A stretch of 64,000 bases of DNA from Allohahella sp002354735 (GTDB lineage: Bacteria > Pseudomonadota > Gammaproteobacteria > Pseudomonadales > Oleiphilaceae): contig NZ_CP172312.1 of NCBI RefSeq assembly GCF_047946665.1, forward strand, positions 4,526,001 through 4,590,000. Direction: 5' to 3'. This document shows, in pieces, positions 25,385 to 33,711 of the stretch. Made by a program: the position numbers and the translations under genes. Numbering within the stretch: the first letter of the stretch is position 1; each line of letters opens with the position of its first letter. The notes beneath the pieces are model-generated. The model was given only the letters and a program-made list of their open reading frames with translations. It was not told the DNA's origin and did no database searches.

Positions 25385-26749
25385 ATGCATTTCAGTAAGC
25401 GATCTCTTTGCGTTGGTGCAACTGCGTTTGGGCTTGTACTCGGTGCTGTGCCAGTCATGGCCGGGCAGGCCGAGCTTCAGGCTGCAAGCCGTGAGACATC
25501 GGCACCCGCTCTGGTGACTGAAGCGTCCAGTGTCCAACTCCCGTTGCAGCAGAAACTCGCCAGAGGCCAGCTTAAAACCGGCGTCCTGCAGTGGCAGGGT
25601 AATGGTGCCTGGGTGCGCGCTATCGGCGAGGCGGCGGTAATCGGCGGTGACGTGCAGGCTGCAAGAGCTGCCGCGCAAAAAGATGCGCTGCGAAATGCGG
25701 CATTGTCCTATGAAGCGGATATTACAAGTTCAGAGACCGTTGAGGCCGGGCGACTGCTGTCGTCCAAGACGACGCTGTCGACCAGAGCTCGTGCCACGCA
25801 AGTGGTCTGGAATGATGAGCAGCTTGTTAATGACACCATACTGATGGCAGTGGAAGCCTTTATGCAACCGCTGCCGCTATGCCCTGCCGAGGCGAGTCAG
25901 AGCGCGCATCTACGACGTTCAGTGGCTGTCACGGGTTTTCAGATCGATGATCTGCCAGATGCCGGTCTGGGCCGCCTGGACGATCTTCAGCGTAGTTTTC
26001 CTGCTCGCATAGGCCAGTTCCTGAAGAGTTCCGAGCGGCTCGATCCTGTGTTGGTTACCGACATCAATGTGCTTGGAGACCTGCGCAATGCGCCGGCTAC
26101 CAATGAGCATGGCATTGGCCCCCAGCAAAGTCTTGGACTGGCAGAGGACTTTGGCACACAATTCATAGTCTCCGGCCTGATCCGACGCATGGATGTCGAA
26201 TCGCCTGATGCCTATAGCAACTCCGTCTATACCAATGTGCGCGATCTGCTCGGCAAGACTAACAAGCAGCGCTGGTTCGAAGCCGATCTGTTCATTCACG
26301 ACGGGTTCAGTGGTGCGCTGATCTTTCAGCAGCGGTATCAGGTTCAGGGACGCTACGATGCGGACGCAGAAGTTGCGCTGCAGCTGGATGATGCCGCCTT
26401 CCTCAAGATGCCCTATGGTCAGGCCGTGCTCAGTGTGGCGCGTCAGATGGCTGCAGATGTCGAAGCCAATACAGCCTGTCAGCCCTTCATGGCGCGAATT
26501 GCCGGTCTCGACGACAAGCGTGTGATTCTGAAGAAGGGGAGTGTGACCGGCATTCGTCCAGGGGACCGTTTTCAGGTCTATCGCTCCCGAGAGCTCTACA
26601 TGGATGGTGAGATGCTGGGGCGTGAGCTACTGGACCTGAAGCTTGTGGCCAATGTGTCGCATGTTCAGCCCCAGTTTTCATTAGCCACTCTACCGGCCGA
26701 CCCTGGCCGGTATAACGTGCAGAAAGGTGACGTACTTATCTTCTGGTAA
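25385..26749 (+). CDS. FlgT-like flagellar assembly protein
   Basis: A 454-residue exported protein with signal peptide (cleavage near PVMAGQA). Three regions follow the FlgT plan. The N-terminal domain (WVRAIGEAAVIGGDVQAARAAAQKDALRNAA) is the BON/LPP20-related motif. A middle domain with TolB-N/CsgG-like features (VAVTGF, QFIVSGLIRRMD) follows. The C-terminal SH3-like part (KKGSVTGIRPGDRFQVYR ... QKGDVLIFW) ends the protein. FlgT builds the H-ring around the LP ring in sheathed polar flagella. No other flagellar genes are in the window, so the pair is an orphan. The 3-nt gap to the LPP20 gene shows an operon. Confidence 0.75.
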   Translation: MHFSKRSLCVGATAFGLVLGAVPVMAGQAELQAASRETSAPALVTEASSVQLPLQQKLARGQLKTGVLQWQGNGAWVRAIGEAAVIGGDVQAARAAAQKDALRNAALSYEADITSSETVEAGRLLSSKTTLSTRARATQVVWNDEQLVNDTILMAVEAFMQPLPLCPAEASQSAHLRRSVAVTGFQIDDLPDAGLGRLDDLQRSFPARIGQFLKSSERLDPVLVTDINVLGDLRNAPATNEHGIGPQQSLGLAEDFGTQFIVSGLIRRMDVESPDAYSNSVYTNVRDLLGKTNKQRWFEADLFIHDGFSGALIFQQRYQVQGRYDADAEVALQLDDAAFLKMPYGQAVLSVARQMAADVEANTACQPFMARIAGLDDKRVILKKGSVTGIRPGDRFQVYRSRELYMDGEMLGRELLDLKLVANVSHVQPQFSLATLPADPGRYNVQKGDVLIFW

Positions 26750-26755
26750 GCGGAC

Positions 26756-27442
26756 TTACATGATCTGCTTGGAAACGACTTCAGACAGATCGCTTTCTTC
26801 GCCATTGAGATCCACCGTTGCGACAGCAAAATGATGCTCGCCGCTCGGGAGGCCGTTAAGCTCATAGCTCAGTAGCGACGATTCTACCTTGTAATCGCGA
26901 CCTATGCTGCCATCTGCGTTGCTGTGGTAAATCCTGTATGCAGCAATATCAGTAGCTGACAAGGCGCTGCCATCAACACGCTTGGCTGGCGCGGTCCAGG
27001 ATAATCTGGCGCTACGGTCCACAGCGACTGTCAGGTTCGCCGCATGAGTTGTTGCTGAGGCCTTGCCGCTGGTGATTACCACATCATAGCTGCCGCTATC
27101 AGCCATAACGGCGTTGTTGATAGTGAAGCTTGAGCGTACCGCATTCGCGATAGGCTTGCCGTCCTTGCGCCACTGATACTTGATAATGCCTTTTGACGTG
27201 GCGCTTGTATTCATGGTCACGCTTTTATCAAGGAATACAGTCTGCGAGACGGGGTGGAGTGATATGTCCACCTTGCCACCGATATTCTTCTTGCTGGCCG
27301 TGTCGCCAACGGAATGTTGGGAACCAGAACCCGCCACCGAGCTATCTGAATCCTTCGTAGACTGCTCATAGCAACCCTGCAGGCCCAGTACAGCAACTAA
27401 CATGCTGCCGGTGAATAGTCTGTTGAATGATATGAAAGTCAT
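26756..27442 (-). CDS. Ig/fibronectin-III lipoprotein, short paralogue
   Basis: A 228-residue lipoprotein with lipobox GLQGC (Cys24). A short polar linker (~25-55) is followed by an Ig-like domain (residues ~57-140; Trp in YQWRKDG, DSGSYDVVI) and a fibronectin-III-like domain (~143-228; AYRIYHSNADGSIGRDY, HHFAVATVD). Both domains are closely similar to the neighbouring 300-residue gene, so this is a tandem duplication. ATG 27442 is preferred over GTG 27451: the AGGGTGG ribosome site fits the ATG, and the paralogue begins at the equivalent residue. No ligand or enzyme motif is visible. Likely surface-exposed or periplasmic binding. Confidence 0.75.
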   Translation of the reverse strand: MTFISFNRLFTGSMLVAVLGLQGCYEQSTKDSDSSVAGSGSQHSVGDTASKKNIGGKVDISLHPVSQTVFLDKSVTMNTSATSKGIIKYQWRKDGKPIANAVRSSFTINNAVMADSGSYDVVITSGKASATTHAANLTVAVDRSARLSWTAPAKRVDGSALSATDIAAYRIYHSNADGSIGRDYKVESSLLSYELNGLPSGEHHFAVATVDLNGEESDLSEVVSKQIM

Positions 27443-27480
27443 AACTGCCACCCTAAAACTGTTCTCGATAACGTTGAGAT

Positions 27481-27527
27481 CAGTCTATGTTCAGGTGCTG
27501 GCTTTCACTGGAATGCCGTCACTTTTA
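27481..27527 (-). promoter_or_regulatory. Shared upstream element of the lipoprotein pair, copy 1
   Basis: On the minus strand TAAAAGTGACG (27527-27517), then 29 nt, then TAGACTG (27487-27481), 38 nt before the start. The same two words at the same 29-nt distance precede the paralogue. TAGACT could be a -10 box; no good -35 sits at the usual spacing, so an activator may be needed. Confidence 0.5.
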
Positions 27528-27603
27528 GGGCATCAAAACCGTCAACTAATTGTCATCTGACTATTAAGTGCTCGATAATTTGCGCTGGTTCACAAAAAGT
27601 CGC

Positions 27604-28506
27604 TTAGAGTATGCGTTTCGTGACTACTGCTGAGAGTGTGCTCTCCATGCCATTTATATCGACGGTGGCGATGGCGAAGTGGTGGGCGCCACGGGGCAGG
27701 TTGTCCAGTTCGAATCGCTGCTGGCTCGGATCGACTTCGTAGTCTCGTCCAATGCTGCCATCGTCGTTGCTGTGATAGATACGATAGGCAGCAATTTCCT
27801 CCTCAGATAGCGGTGTGCCGTCAGCACGCTTGGCCGGCGGGGCCCATGAGAGGCTCGCGCTGCGGTCCGCTTCGATAGTGATATGGGCAGTGCGCGACAT
27901 AACGATTCGCTGGCCACTGATGACAATGACCTCATACCTACCAGCATCTGCTGCAGTAGCGCTCGCCACGGTATAGCTTGCGCGTACAGCGTTGCGGATC
28001 ACTCGACCATTTTTTCGCCACTGGTAGCGAAGCGTTTTGTTGCCAGTCGCGCTGACATTGAGCGTAAAGCTCGTTGTAGGTGCCACTGCCTGCGACATGG
28101 GGTGAAGCGAGATCGTCACCGAATCGCGTTGCGGGATAGCAGTGGGGCTGTTCATGTTGCTGGCTTTAGCCGCAGAGTCAGTGCTGGTTGATGCGCCTGC
28201 GCCACTGTTGCTTGTATGACCGGGAGCGGTGTTGCTTTGCTGACCTGAGCTCGTGGTGGCCGTGTTACCTGAACCCGCCTCAGTTTGGTTAGCTGGGCTC
28301 GTGTTAGCTGTGTTGTCTGAGTCATCGCTGGGCTGATTGCTTGAGCCCGCGCTGCTTGCATCATCCGCCCCAGCACCGGTGTTATTGCCAGAATCGGTGA
28401 TGGCGTCATTAGCGCCCGGCGTAGTCTGCTCATAGCAACCCTGGAGGTTGAAAAGCGCAATAAAGACGAGTGTGGAGAAGAATCGGGTGAGTGATATGAG
28501 GTTCAT
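27604..28506 (-). CDS. Ig/fibronectin-III lipoprotein, long paralogue with low-complexity stalk
   Basis: A 300-residue lipoprotein with lipobox NLQGC (Cys24, same as the paralogue). Residues ~25-125 are a Ser/Thr/Asn/Gly-rich stalk made of loosely repeated short units, much longer than in the neighbour. It is followed by an Ig-like domain (YQWRKNG, DAGRYEVIV) and a fibronectin-III-like domain (AYRIYHSNDDGSIGRDY, HHFAIATVDINGMES). The stalk would hold the two domains away from the membrane. The gap to the downstream paralogue is 161 nt and contains that gene's own copy of the upstream element, so the two are probably separately transcribed. Confidence 0.78.
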   Translation of the reverse strand: MNLISLTRFFSTLVFIALFNLQGCYEQTTPGANDAITDSGNNTGAGADDASSAGSSNQPSDDSDNTANTSPANQTEAGSGNTATTSSGQQSNTAPGHTSNSGAGASTSTDSAAKASNMNSPTAIPQRDSVTISLHPMSQAVAPTTSFTLNVSATGNKTLRYQWRKNGRVIRNAVRASYTVASATAADAGRYEVIVISGQRIVMSRTAHITIEADRSASLSWAPPAKRADGTPLSEEEIAAYRIYHSNDDGSIGRDYEVDPSQQRFELDNLPRGAHHFAIATVDINGMESTLSAVVTKRIL

Positions 28507-28542
28507 ACTGCCATCCTTGATTACATTTCCTTAACAGGCGGG

Positions 28543-28589
28543 CAGTCTACGATGAGCAGAAATTCGTATAGCGACGGGCGTCACTTTTA
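28543..28589 (-). promoter_or_regulatory. Shared upstream element of the lipoprotein pair, copy 2
   Basis: TAAAAGTGACG (28589-28579), 29 nt, TAGACTG (28549-28543) on the minus strand, 36 nt before the start. Sequence between the two words is not conserved with copy 1, which points to selection on the words and their spacing. A TTGACG also lies upstream in both copies, at 12 nt (copy 1) and 23 nt (copy 2) from the first word. Confidence 0.5.
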
Positions 28590-28731
28590 TGGATATAAAA
28601 TCAGCGGGATTACGTCAAAATACGTATGAATGTATGAAACTGAGAGGCGTCTCACACTTCTGGTTTGGCGAGGATTAGACAGCTTAAAAATCATGAACTA
28701 CCGCGGAGCGGATAACGGAGATATGAGCGGC

Positions 28732-28756
28732 AGCGGGCCTGTCGCATCTGCCCGCT
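28732..28756 (-). terminator. Hairpin downstream of the suf operon
   Basis: A 7-bp stem AGCGGGC/GCCCGCT with an 11-nt loop starts 22 nt after the sufE stop on the minus strand. There is no T-run immediately after it, so termination activity is uncertain. Confidence 0.4.
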
Positions 28757-28778
28757 AATACCGTCGCCACCTCTTCTG

Positions 28779-29240
28779 CTAACTGCGTGCGATAGTCTGT
28801 ATAGTGCCGATCATGGCTCTAAGGCCATTGCCTCGAGTAGGGCTCAGATGATTCAGTAGCCCAAGCTCGTCAAAGACAGCGTGAAGATCAGCATCGGCCA
28901 CTTGCTTGGCTTTCTGCTCATTGGTAGCCAGCATGACGATAGCAGCGAGACCTTTGACGATATGCGCGTCGCTATCAATCAATACTCGTAATATATCGGA
29001 CTGCTCGTCCCGAGTAGCGAGATACCAGACCTGACTCTGGCAGCCGAAAATCTGATTGTCCTCCGTACGTGCTACTTCAGGAATGGCTGGCGATTTTCGA
29101 CCAAGCTCGATGATGTAGCCGTAGCGATCCTCCCAGTCTTCGAGAAACTCAAAGTTTTCCTTCACTTCAGCCAGGGTCAGCTCGGAACCGAGCGGGTTCT
29201 TCGCCAGTAACTCATCCAGTTGCGCTTTATCGAGACTCAT
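28779..29240 (-). CDS. sufE: Cysteine desulfuration protein
   Basis: Accepts sulfur from SufS on a conserved cysteine and passes it to SufBCD. The 153-residue product has the sulfur-accepting Cys in IFGCQSQVW (residue ~68) and the family pattern with NPLGSELTLAEVKENFEFLEDWEDRYGYIIELG. ATG 29240 overlaps the sufT stop by one base (TGATG); a TTG directly before it would only add one residue. It is the last gene of the suf operon. Confidence 0.95.
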   Translation of the reverse strand: MSLDKAQLDELLAKNPLGSELTLAEVKENFEFLEDWEDRYGYIIELGRKSPAIPEVARTEDNQIFGCQSQVWYLATRDEQSDILRVLIDSDAHIVKGLAAIVMLATNEQKAKQVADADLHAVFDELGLLNHLSPTRGNGLRAMIGTIQTIARS

Positions 29241-29782
29241 CAAAGCATTCCAAGTTCAAGCTTGGCCACTTCAGACATGCGATCATTGTCCCATGGCGGA
29301 TCGAAGATCATCTTCACGTCGACTCTGTCGACATTGGGCACCATCGATACCTTGGATTTTACGTCGTCAGCGATCACAGGTCCCATGCCGCAGCCTGGGG
29401 CGGTAAGCGTCATATCAATTTCGACAATGTTTTCATCGCCTGTCTGCTGAATCTCCATCCGGTAGATCAGACCAAGGTCGACAATATTTACAGGGATTTC
29501 AGGATCGTATACGGCGGCGAGAGCGTCCCAGACATGAGCTTCGCTGACTTCGCCTTCTACAGGTTCTGAAAACTCAAAATCAAACACGCTCTTGCCAAGC
29601 GCGTCCGCATCTTTCGCTTCGATTCGGGCCATGTTGCCGTTGTAGACGATGGTGAAACTACCGCCGAGCGCCTGTGTAATCGTCACGAATACATCGGCAG
29701 GCACTTCGATTTCAGTACCATCAGGCACCTGCCTTGCGATACAGGGCCGCTTGGTAAGAACGACTTCACGCTCCAGTGCCAT
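29240..29782 (-). CDS. sufT: Fe-S assembly protein SufT (DUF59/MIP18 family)
   Basis: A 180-residue protein. The N-terminal ~75 residues are the SufT-specific region. The C-terminal DUF59 domain starts at AHVWDALAAVYDPEIPVNIVDLGLIY and carries the conserved Cys in TLTAPGCGMG. SufT proteins act in Fe-S maturation as auxiliary factors. It is placed between sufA and sufE, with a 4-nt gap to sufA and a one-base overlap with sufE, so it is firmly in the operon. Confidence 0.93.
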   Translation of the reverse strand: MALEREVVLTKRPCIARQVPDGTEIEVPADVFVTITQALGGSFTIVYNGNMARIEAKDADALGKSVFDFEFSEPVEGEVSEAHVWDALAAVYDPEIPVNIVDLGLIYRMEIQQTGDENIVEIDMTLTAPGCGMGPVIADDVKSKVSMVPNVDRVDVKMIFDPPWDNDRMSEVAKLELGML

Positions 29783-29786
29783 CCGT

Positions 29787-30170
29787 TTACTCCGTTACAA
29801 GGGTGTCGGTGGTGAAGCTTTCACCGCAGCCACAAGAAGCGCCTGCATTGGGGTTGTGGAAGCGAAACATTGAGTTCAGCCCCTGCTTGACGAAATCGAC
29901 GGTGGTGCCGCTGAGCACCGGGAGCGCCTGCCGGCTGACGACGACGCGTGTGCCTTCGAAGTCGAAAACCTCATCCTCGTCATTGATCGAATCCGCAACA
30001 TCGACCACGTACATGTAGCCGGAGCAGCCACTCATCTTCACGCCAATCCTGAAAGCCGCAGCCGTGGGGTGCTGCTGCATCTGCGAGGCGATATGCCGTC
30101 TAGCGCTGTCGGTCAACTCGAGGGCGGCCCCGCGGGCGCTGGGCTCAACCGTATTTACCTGTGCAGTCAT
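29787..30170 (-). CDS. sufA: A-type iron-sulfur carrier
   Basis: A 127-residue HesB/IscA-family scaffold or carrier. The three cluster cysteines are present: one in MSGCSGYMY and two in the C-terminal SCGCGESF. An extra ~17-residue N-terminal tail precedes the domain. Genomic context in the suf operon argues for SufA rather than ErpA or IscA, though the three cannot be separated with certainty by motif alone. Confidence 0.9.
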   Translation of the reverse strand: MTAQVNTVEPSARGAALELTDSARRHIASQMQQHPTAAAFRIGVKMSGCSGYMYVVDVADSINDEDEVFDFEGTRVVVSRQALPVLSGTTVDFVKQGLNSMFRFHNPNAGASCGCGESFTTDTLVTE

Positions 30171-30218
30171 GGCGTTACCTTCCCGATTGTCGAGTGCTGC
30201 GCAAAGCTGTCTGATGCA

Positions 30219-31448
30219 TCACGCATAGATTTTTACAATTTTCCGTAGTCCATTGAACAGCGCGTCTACTTCTTCAACAGTGTTATAAAAGGCGAAGGAC
30301 GCTCTGGCAGTGCCTGTCATGCCGAAATGATTCATCAAGGGCTGTGTGCAGTGATGGCCGCTGCGGATGGCGATGCCCTGCTGGTCGAGCAGTGTACCGA
30401 TATCGTTGGAGTGAATACCTTCAACGTTGAACGACAACACGCTGACTTTGGTTGGCGCAGTACCCACGAGCTGAAGGCCGGGGATATCGCGCGAGGCCTC
30501 TGTCGCCCTGGCAAGCAAGGCCTGCTCGTGGGCTTCAGCGGCTTTACGATCCATAAGCCCGAGATAATCCAGCGCCGCAGTCAGACCAACCGCCTGAGCG
30601 ATGGCAGGTGTGCCAGCTTCGAATTTGAAGGGCAGCTGATTGAAGGTGGTGCCATCAAAGGACACGCGCTCAATCATCTCGCCACCAGTTTGCCAGGGCG
30701 GCATGGCCTCCAGCAAAAATTGCTTGCCGTAGAGTGCGCCAATGCCAGTAGGTCCGAAAACCTTGTGCGAAGAGAACACGTAAAAGTCGCAGTCGAGCGC
30801 CTGTACATCGACCGACAGGTGCGGCGTGGCCTGGGCACCGTCGACGAGCACCTTTGCATCAACTTTGCGGGCCAGTCGAATCATCTCCGCAACAGGATTG
30901 ATGGTGCCGAGCGCATTGCTGACATGGCTCACGGCCACCAACCTGACCTCGTCCGTCAATTTGCTGCGATAGTCATCCAGATCGATTTCGCCCTCTGGTG
31001 TAACCAGAACAGGCTGGACTTCTGCGCCGGTCTGCAAGGCGACCTGCTGCCAGGGCACGATGTTGGCGTGATGTTCCAGCATCGACACCAGTATCACGTC
31101 GCCGGTCTTCAGGTTTTCTCTGCCCCAGCTCTGCGCGACCAGGTTGATGCCTTCTGTGGTGCCCTTGACCCAGATGATCTCCTGAGTGCTCTTCGCGTTC
31201 AGGAATTGCCTGACCCGCTCGCGAGCGCCTTCGAAAGCAATCGTCGCCCGGTCCGCCAGCGCATGAGCCGCCCGATGCACGTTCGAATTGAACTGCTCGT
31301 AATACAGCTGCTCCGCTCTGATAACAGATGACGGCTTCTGCGAAGTGGCCGCATTATCGAGGTAGACCAGCGGCTTGTTACGAATCTGCTGCGCGAGAAT
31401 CGGAAAATCTGCCCGGATCTTGTCGACATCAAAAGCCTGTAGCGTCAC
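30219..31448 (-). CDS. sufS: Cysteine desulfurase
   Basis: Group II PLP enzyme liberating sulfur from cysteine as a persulfide. The PLP Lys is in FSSHKVFGPTG and the catalytic Cys in IRSGHHCTQPLM. The 409-residue length and the short Cys loop are those of SufS. Its ATG overlaps the sufD stop (4 nt). A partner SufE is encoded in the same operon, consistent with the type of catalytic loop. Confidence 0.96.
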   Translation of the reverse strand: MTLQAFDVDKIRADFPILAQQIRNKPLVYLDNAATSQKPSSVIRAEQLYYEQFNSNVHRAAHALADRATIAFEGARERVRQFLNAKSTQEIIWVKGTTEGINLVAQSWGRENLKTGDVILVSMLEHHANIVPWQQVALQTGAEVQPVLVTPEGEIDLDDYRSKLTDEVRLVAVSHVSNALGTINPVAEMIRLARKVDAKVLVDGAQATPHLSVDVQALDCDFYVFSSHKVFGPTGIGALYGKQFLLEAMPPWQTGGEMIERVSFDGTTFNQLPFKFEAGTPAIAQAVGLTAALDYLGLMDRKAAEAHEQALLARATEASRDIPGLQLVGTAPTKVSVLSFNVEGIHSNDIGTLLDQQGIAIRSGHHCTQPLMNHFGMTGTARASFAFYNTVEEVDALFNGLRKIVKIYA

Positions 31449-32896
31449 ACCGTCTCCTGGAAGCGCTGCAATAGAGCCATGGCAAAATCCTGCTGCGCCG
31501 TCGCCGGCATCAGCTGAATCGTTTCCACGATGAAAGCCTCACTCAGCAGCGATCGAGCGCTTTGTTCATCGATGCCGCGTGATTTACAGTAGAACACTGC
31601 ATTGGCGTCGAGCTGACCAATGGTCGCACCGTGCGCACATTTAACGTCATCAGCGTATATTTCCAGCTCGGGCTTGGTATTGACCTCGGCCTGCGGACTC
31701 ATCAGCAGATTGCGGTTGTTCATTTCTGCACGAGTCTTCTGGGCGTCGCGATGGATATGGATGCGACCGTTGAAAACCGCCTTGCCTTTGTCGCTGACAA
31801 TGGTACGAACCTGTTCATCGCTTTCGCAGTGCGGCGCCATGTGTTCGAGGGCTGTGTGATAGTCACAGCGACTGCTGCCATTGAGCAGCATGTGTGCGTT
31901 CAGTGCAGCATAGGCGCCAGGTGCAGTCAGCTCTACCGTGAGATCGTTCCGCGAAAGTGCACTGCCGGTATTTCCACCATTGAAGGCATAATTGGCGTGA
32001 TCACCGAGTTTGACGAAGGCGGCCGAGTAGAGGCAGTCCGTGACTGCAGCCGCTGTGAACTGATAATGCTGCAGTACACTGTTGGCTTCGAGGCTTGCCT
32101 CGAGTACAGAGGTCGCAAACACCGGGGCAGACCCTGAATCAAGCCGCACCTCGGTCAACTCGGCCTGGGCATCACGCGCGAGGTTGACCAGCACGCGGCT
32201 GTGCAACCTCGACGACAATGCTTCCTGATCGCCGCCTTTGTCGCCGTTAAGCAACAGAATTCTTGGTTTGACCACGCTGCTGCCAGTGGAGGCTGCTATC
32301 TGAATTTCGAGACAGCTACTGAGAAGTGCCGCATTTGCAGATACGAAAGGGAAATAACCTTCCGGCACGCGATCGCCAAATTGTGCGAGTAGCCCGGGGG
32401 CCTCGCTCTGTGACTCGAGAGCCTGACCAGAAGTCTGGTTCAGCCGAAATGAAAGCAGTTGAGCGGCTTCATTGTCTCTACTTTCGAGGCTTGCGCTGCC
32501 AGTATCCGAGAGACGCACCACCAGGTCCGCTTGATCGATCAGCGTCTGAAGTGCTTCAGCTTGTGGTGCGGTTTGCGCTTCACGGCTACCAGTTTTGGGT
32601 TCAGCATTCGTCGTTGTAGCATTGATTGCCGCAATCAGCGGCTGCACGCTGGTATAGCGCCAGGATTCAGTCTTGCGCGTGGGAAAGGGCGTGGTCTTCA
32701 GCGCCTGCACAGCATCCGTCTGAATCTGTCTGAAACGTTCTCCCACAGAAGACCAGTCCTGCCCAGCGCTGCGAGAGATGGCCTCCTCGACCAGCCAGTC
32801 ACGAAGATCATCCGGCAAGCTGAGTGGCTGAGCCTGTCCGTCCGCGCTGCCGGTAACGAGTTCGGTCTGTGATGTCTGCGTGAGTTCGGCGCTCAT
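31445..32896 (-). CDS. sufD: Fe-S cluster scaffold subunit SufD
   Basis: Partner of SufB in the SufBC2D scaffold. The 483-residue product has an N-terminal helical region and the C-terminal beta-helix core with the family signatures SSRCDYHTALEHMAPHCES, NGRIHIHRDAQKT and DDVKCAHGATIGQLD. The conserved His in the last motif is kept. Overlaps sufC and sufS by 4 nt each, indicating translational coupling. The N-terminal ~130 residues are more divergent than the core. Confidence 0.94.
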   Translation of the reverse strand: MSAELTQTSQTELVTGSADGQAQPLSLPDDLRDWLVEEAISRSAGQDWSSVGERFRQIQTDAVQALKTTPFPTRKTESWRYTSVQPLIAAINATTTNAEPKTGSREAQTAPQAEALQTLIDQADLVVRLSDTGSASLESRDNEAAQLLSFRLNQTSGQALESQSEAPGLLAQFGDRVPEGYFPFVSANAALLSSCLEIQIAASTGSSVVKPRILLLNGDKGGDQEALSSRLHSRVLVNLARDAQAELTEVRLDSGSAPVFATSVLEASLEANSVLQHYQFTAAAVTDCLYSAAFVKLGDHANYAFNGGNTGSALSRNDLTVELTAPGAYAALNAHMLLNGSSRCDYHTALEHMAPHCESDEQVRTIVSDKGKAVFNGRIHIHRDAQKTRAEMNNRNLLMSPQAEVNTKPELEIYADDVKCAHGATIGQLDANAVFYCKSRGIDEQSARSLLSEAFIVETIQLMPATAQQDFAMALLQRFQETV

Positions 32897-33657
32897 ATCG
32901 TTGCAGTCACCTCATCGTCGATGTTCAGCCAGCCGTAGCCTTTCTCTTCCAGTTCCAGCGCGAGATCCTTGCCGCCTGACTTGACGATACGGCCGTTGGC
33001 GAGCACGTGCACGTAGTCTGGCACGATGTACTTCAGCAGGCGTTGATAGTGTGTCACGAGGATGACCGAGCGGTCTTCTCGCTTGAGTGTATTGACGCCA
33101 GTAGCCACAACCTGAAGGGCATCGATATCGAGACCGGAGTCGGTCTCATCCAGCAAGGCAAGCTTTGGTTCGAGCATCAGCATCTGGAAAATCTCATTAC
33201 GCTTCTTCTCGCCGCCGCTGAAACCTTCGTTCACGCCACGCTTGAGAAATTCAGGATCGAGATCCACCTTGCCGATCATCTGACGGGCCTGGCGCAGGAA
33301 GCCTGCAGCATCCAGCTCGGCTTCGCCACGGTGCTTGCGAATGCTGTTGAGCGAGGTACGTAAAAACTGCAGGTTGCTCACGCCGGGAATTTCTACAGGA
33401 TACTGGAAGGCCAGGAAGATGCCTTCGCGGGCACGTTCCTCGGCAGCAAGTTCCAGCAGGTCTTTACCCTGATAGGTCACGCTACCTGCGGTCACTTCAT
33501 AACCTGAGCGACCGGCAAGTACGTGACTCAGGGTGCTCTTTCCTGAGCCATTCGGGCCCATGATGGCATGCACTTCACCAGGCTTGACCTGGAGCGTGAG
33601 CCCCTTGAGTATTTCCTTTCCCTCGACCTGAACATAGAGGTCGTTGACTGACAACAT
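32893..33657 (-). CDS. sufC: Fe-S assembly ATPase SufC
   Basis: ABC-type ATPase that drives conformational change in SufBCD. Walker A is GPNGSGKST; the signature is GFSGGEKKRNEIFQM; Walker B is LALLDETDSGLD; the switch His is in LVTHYQR. I chose ATG 33657, 254 residues, because AGGA precedes it at suitable spacing; a TTG at 33675 is possible but would add six residues. It lies 54 nt after sufB. Confidence 0.96.
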   Translation of the reverse strand: MLSVNDLYVQVEGKEILKGLTLQVKPGEVHAIMGPNGSGKSTLSHVLAGRSGYEVTAGSVTYQGKDLLELAAEERAREGIFLAFQYPVEIPGVSNLQFLRTSLNSIRKHRGEAELDAAGFLRQARQMIGKVDLDPEFLKRGVNEGFSGGEKKRNEIFQMLMLEPKLALLDETDSGLDIDALQVVATGVNTLKREDRSVILVTHYQRLLKYIVPDYVHVLANGRIVKSGGKDLALELEEKGYGWLNIDDEVTATI

Positions 33658-33711
33658 GGCAATATCCTGTATCAAAGCTGTGATTGATCAATTCTTCCTG
33701 CGCGACGTGGA

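Noticed and set aside
30327..31331. 334-codon plus-strand frame antisense to sufS
   Set aside because: It is long only because sufS codon use leaves the antisense frame open; sufS has its full set of catalytic residues.
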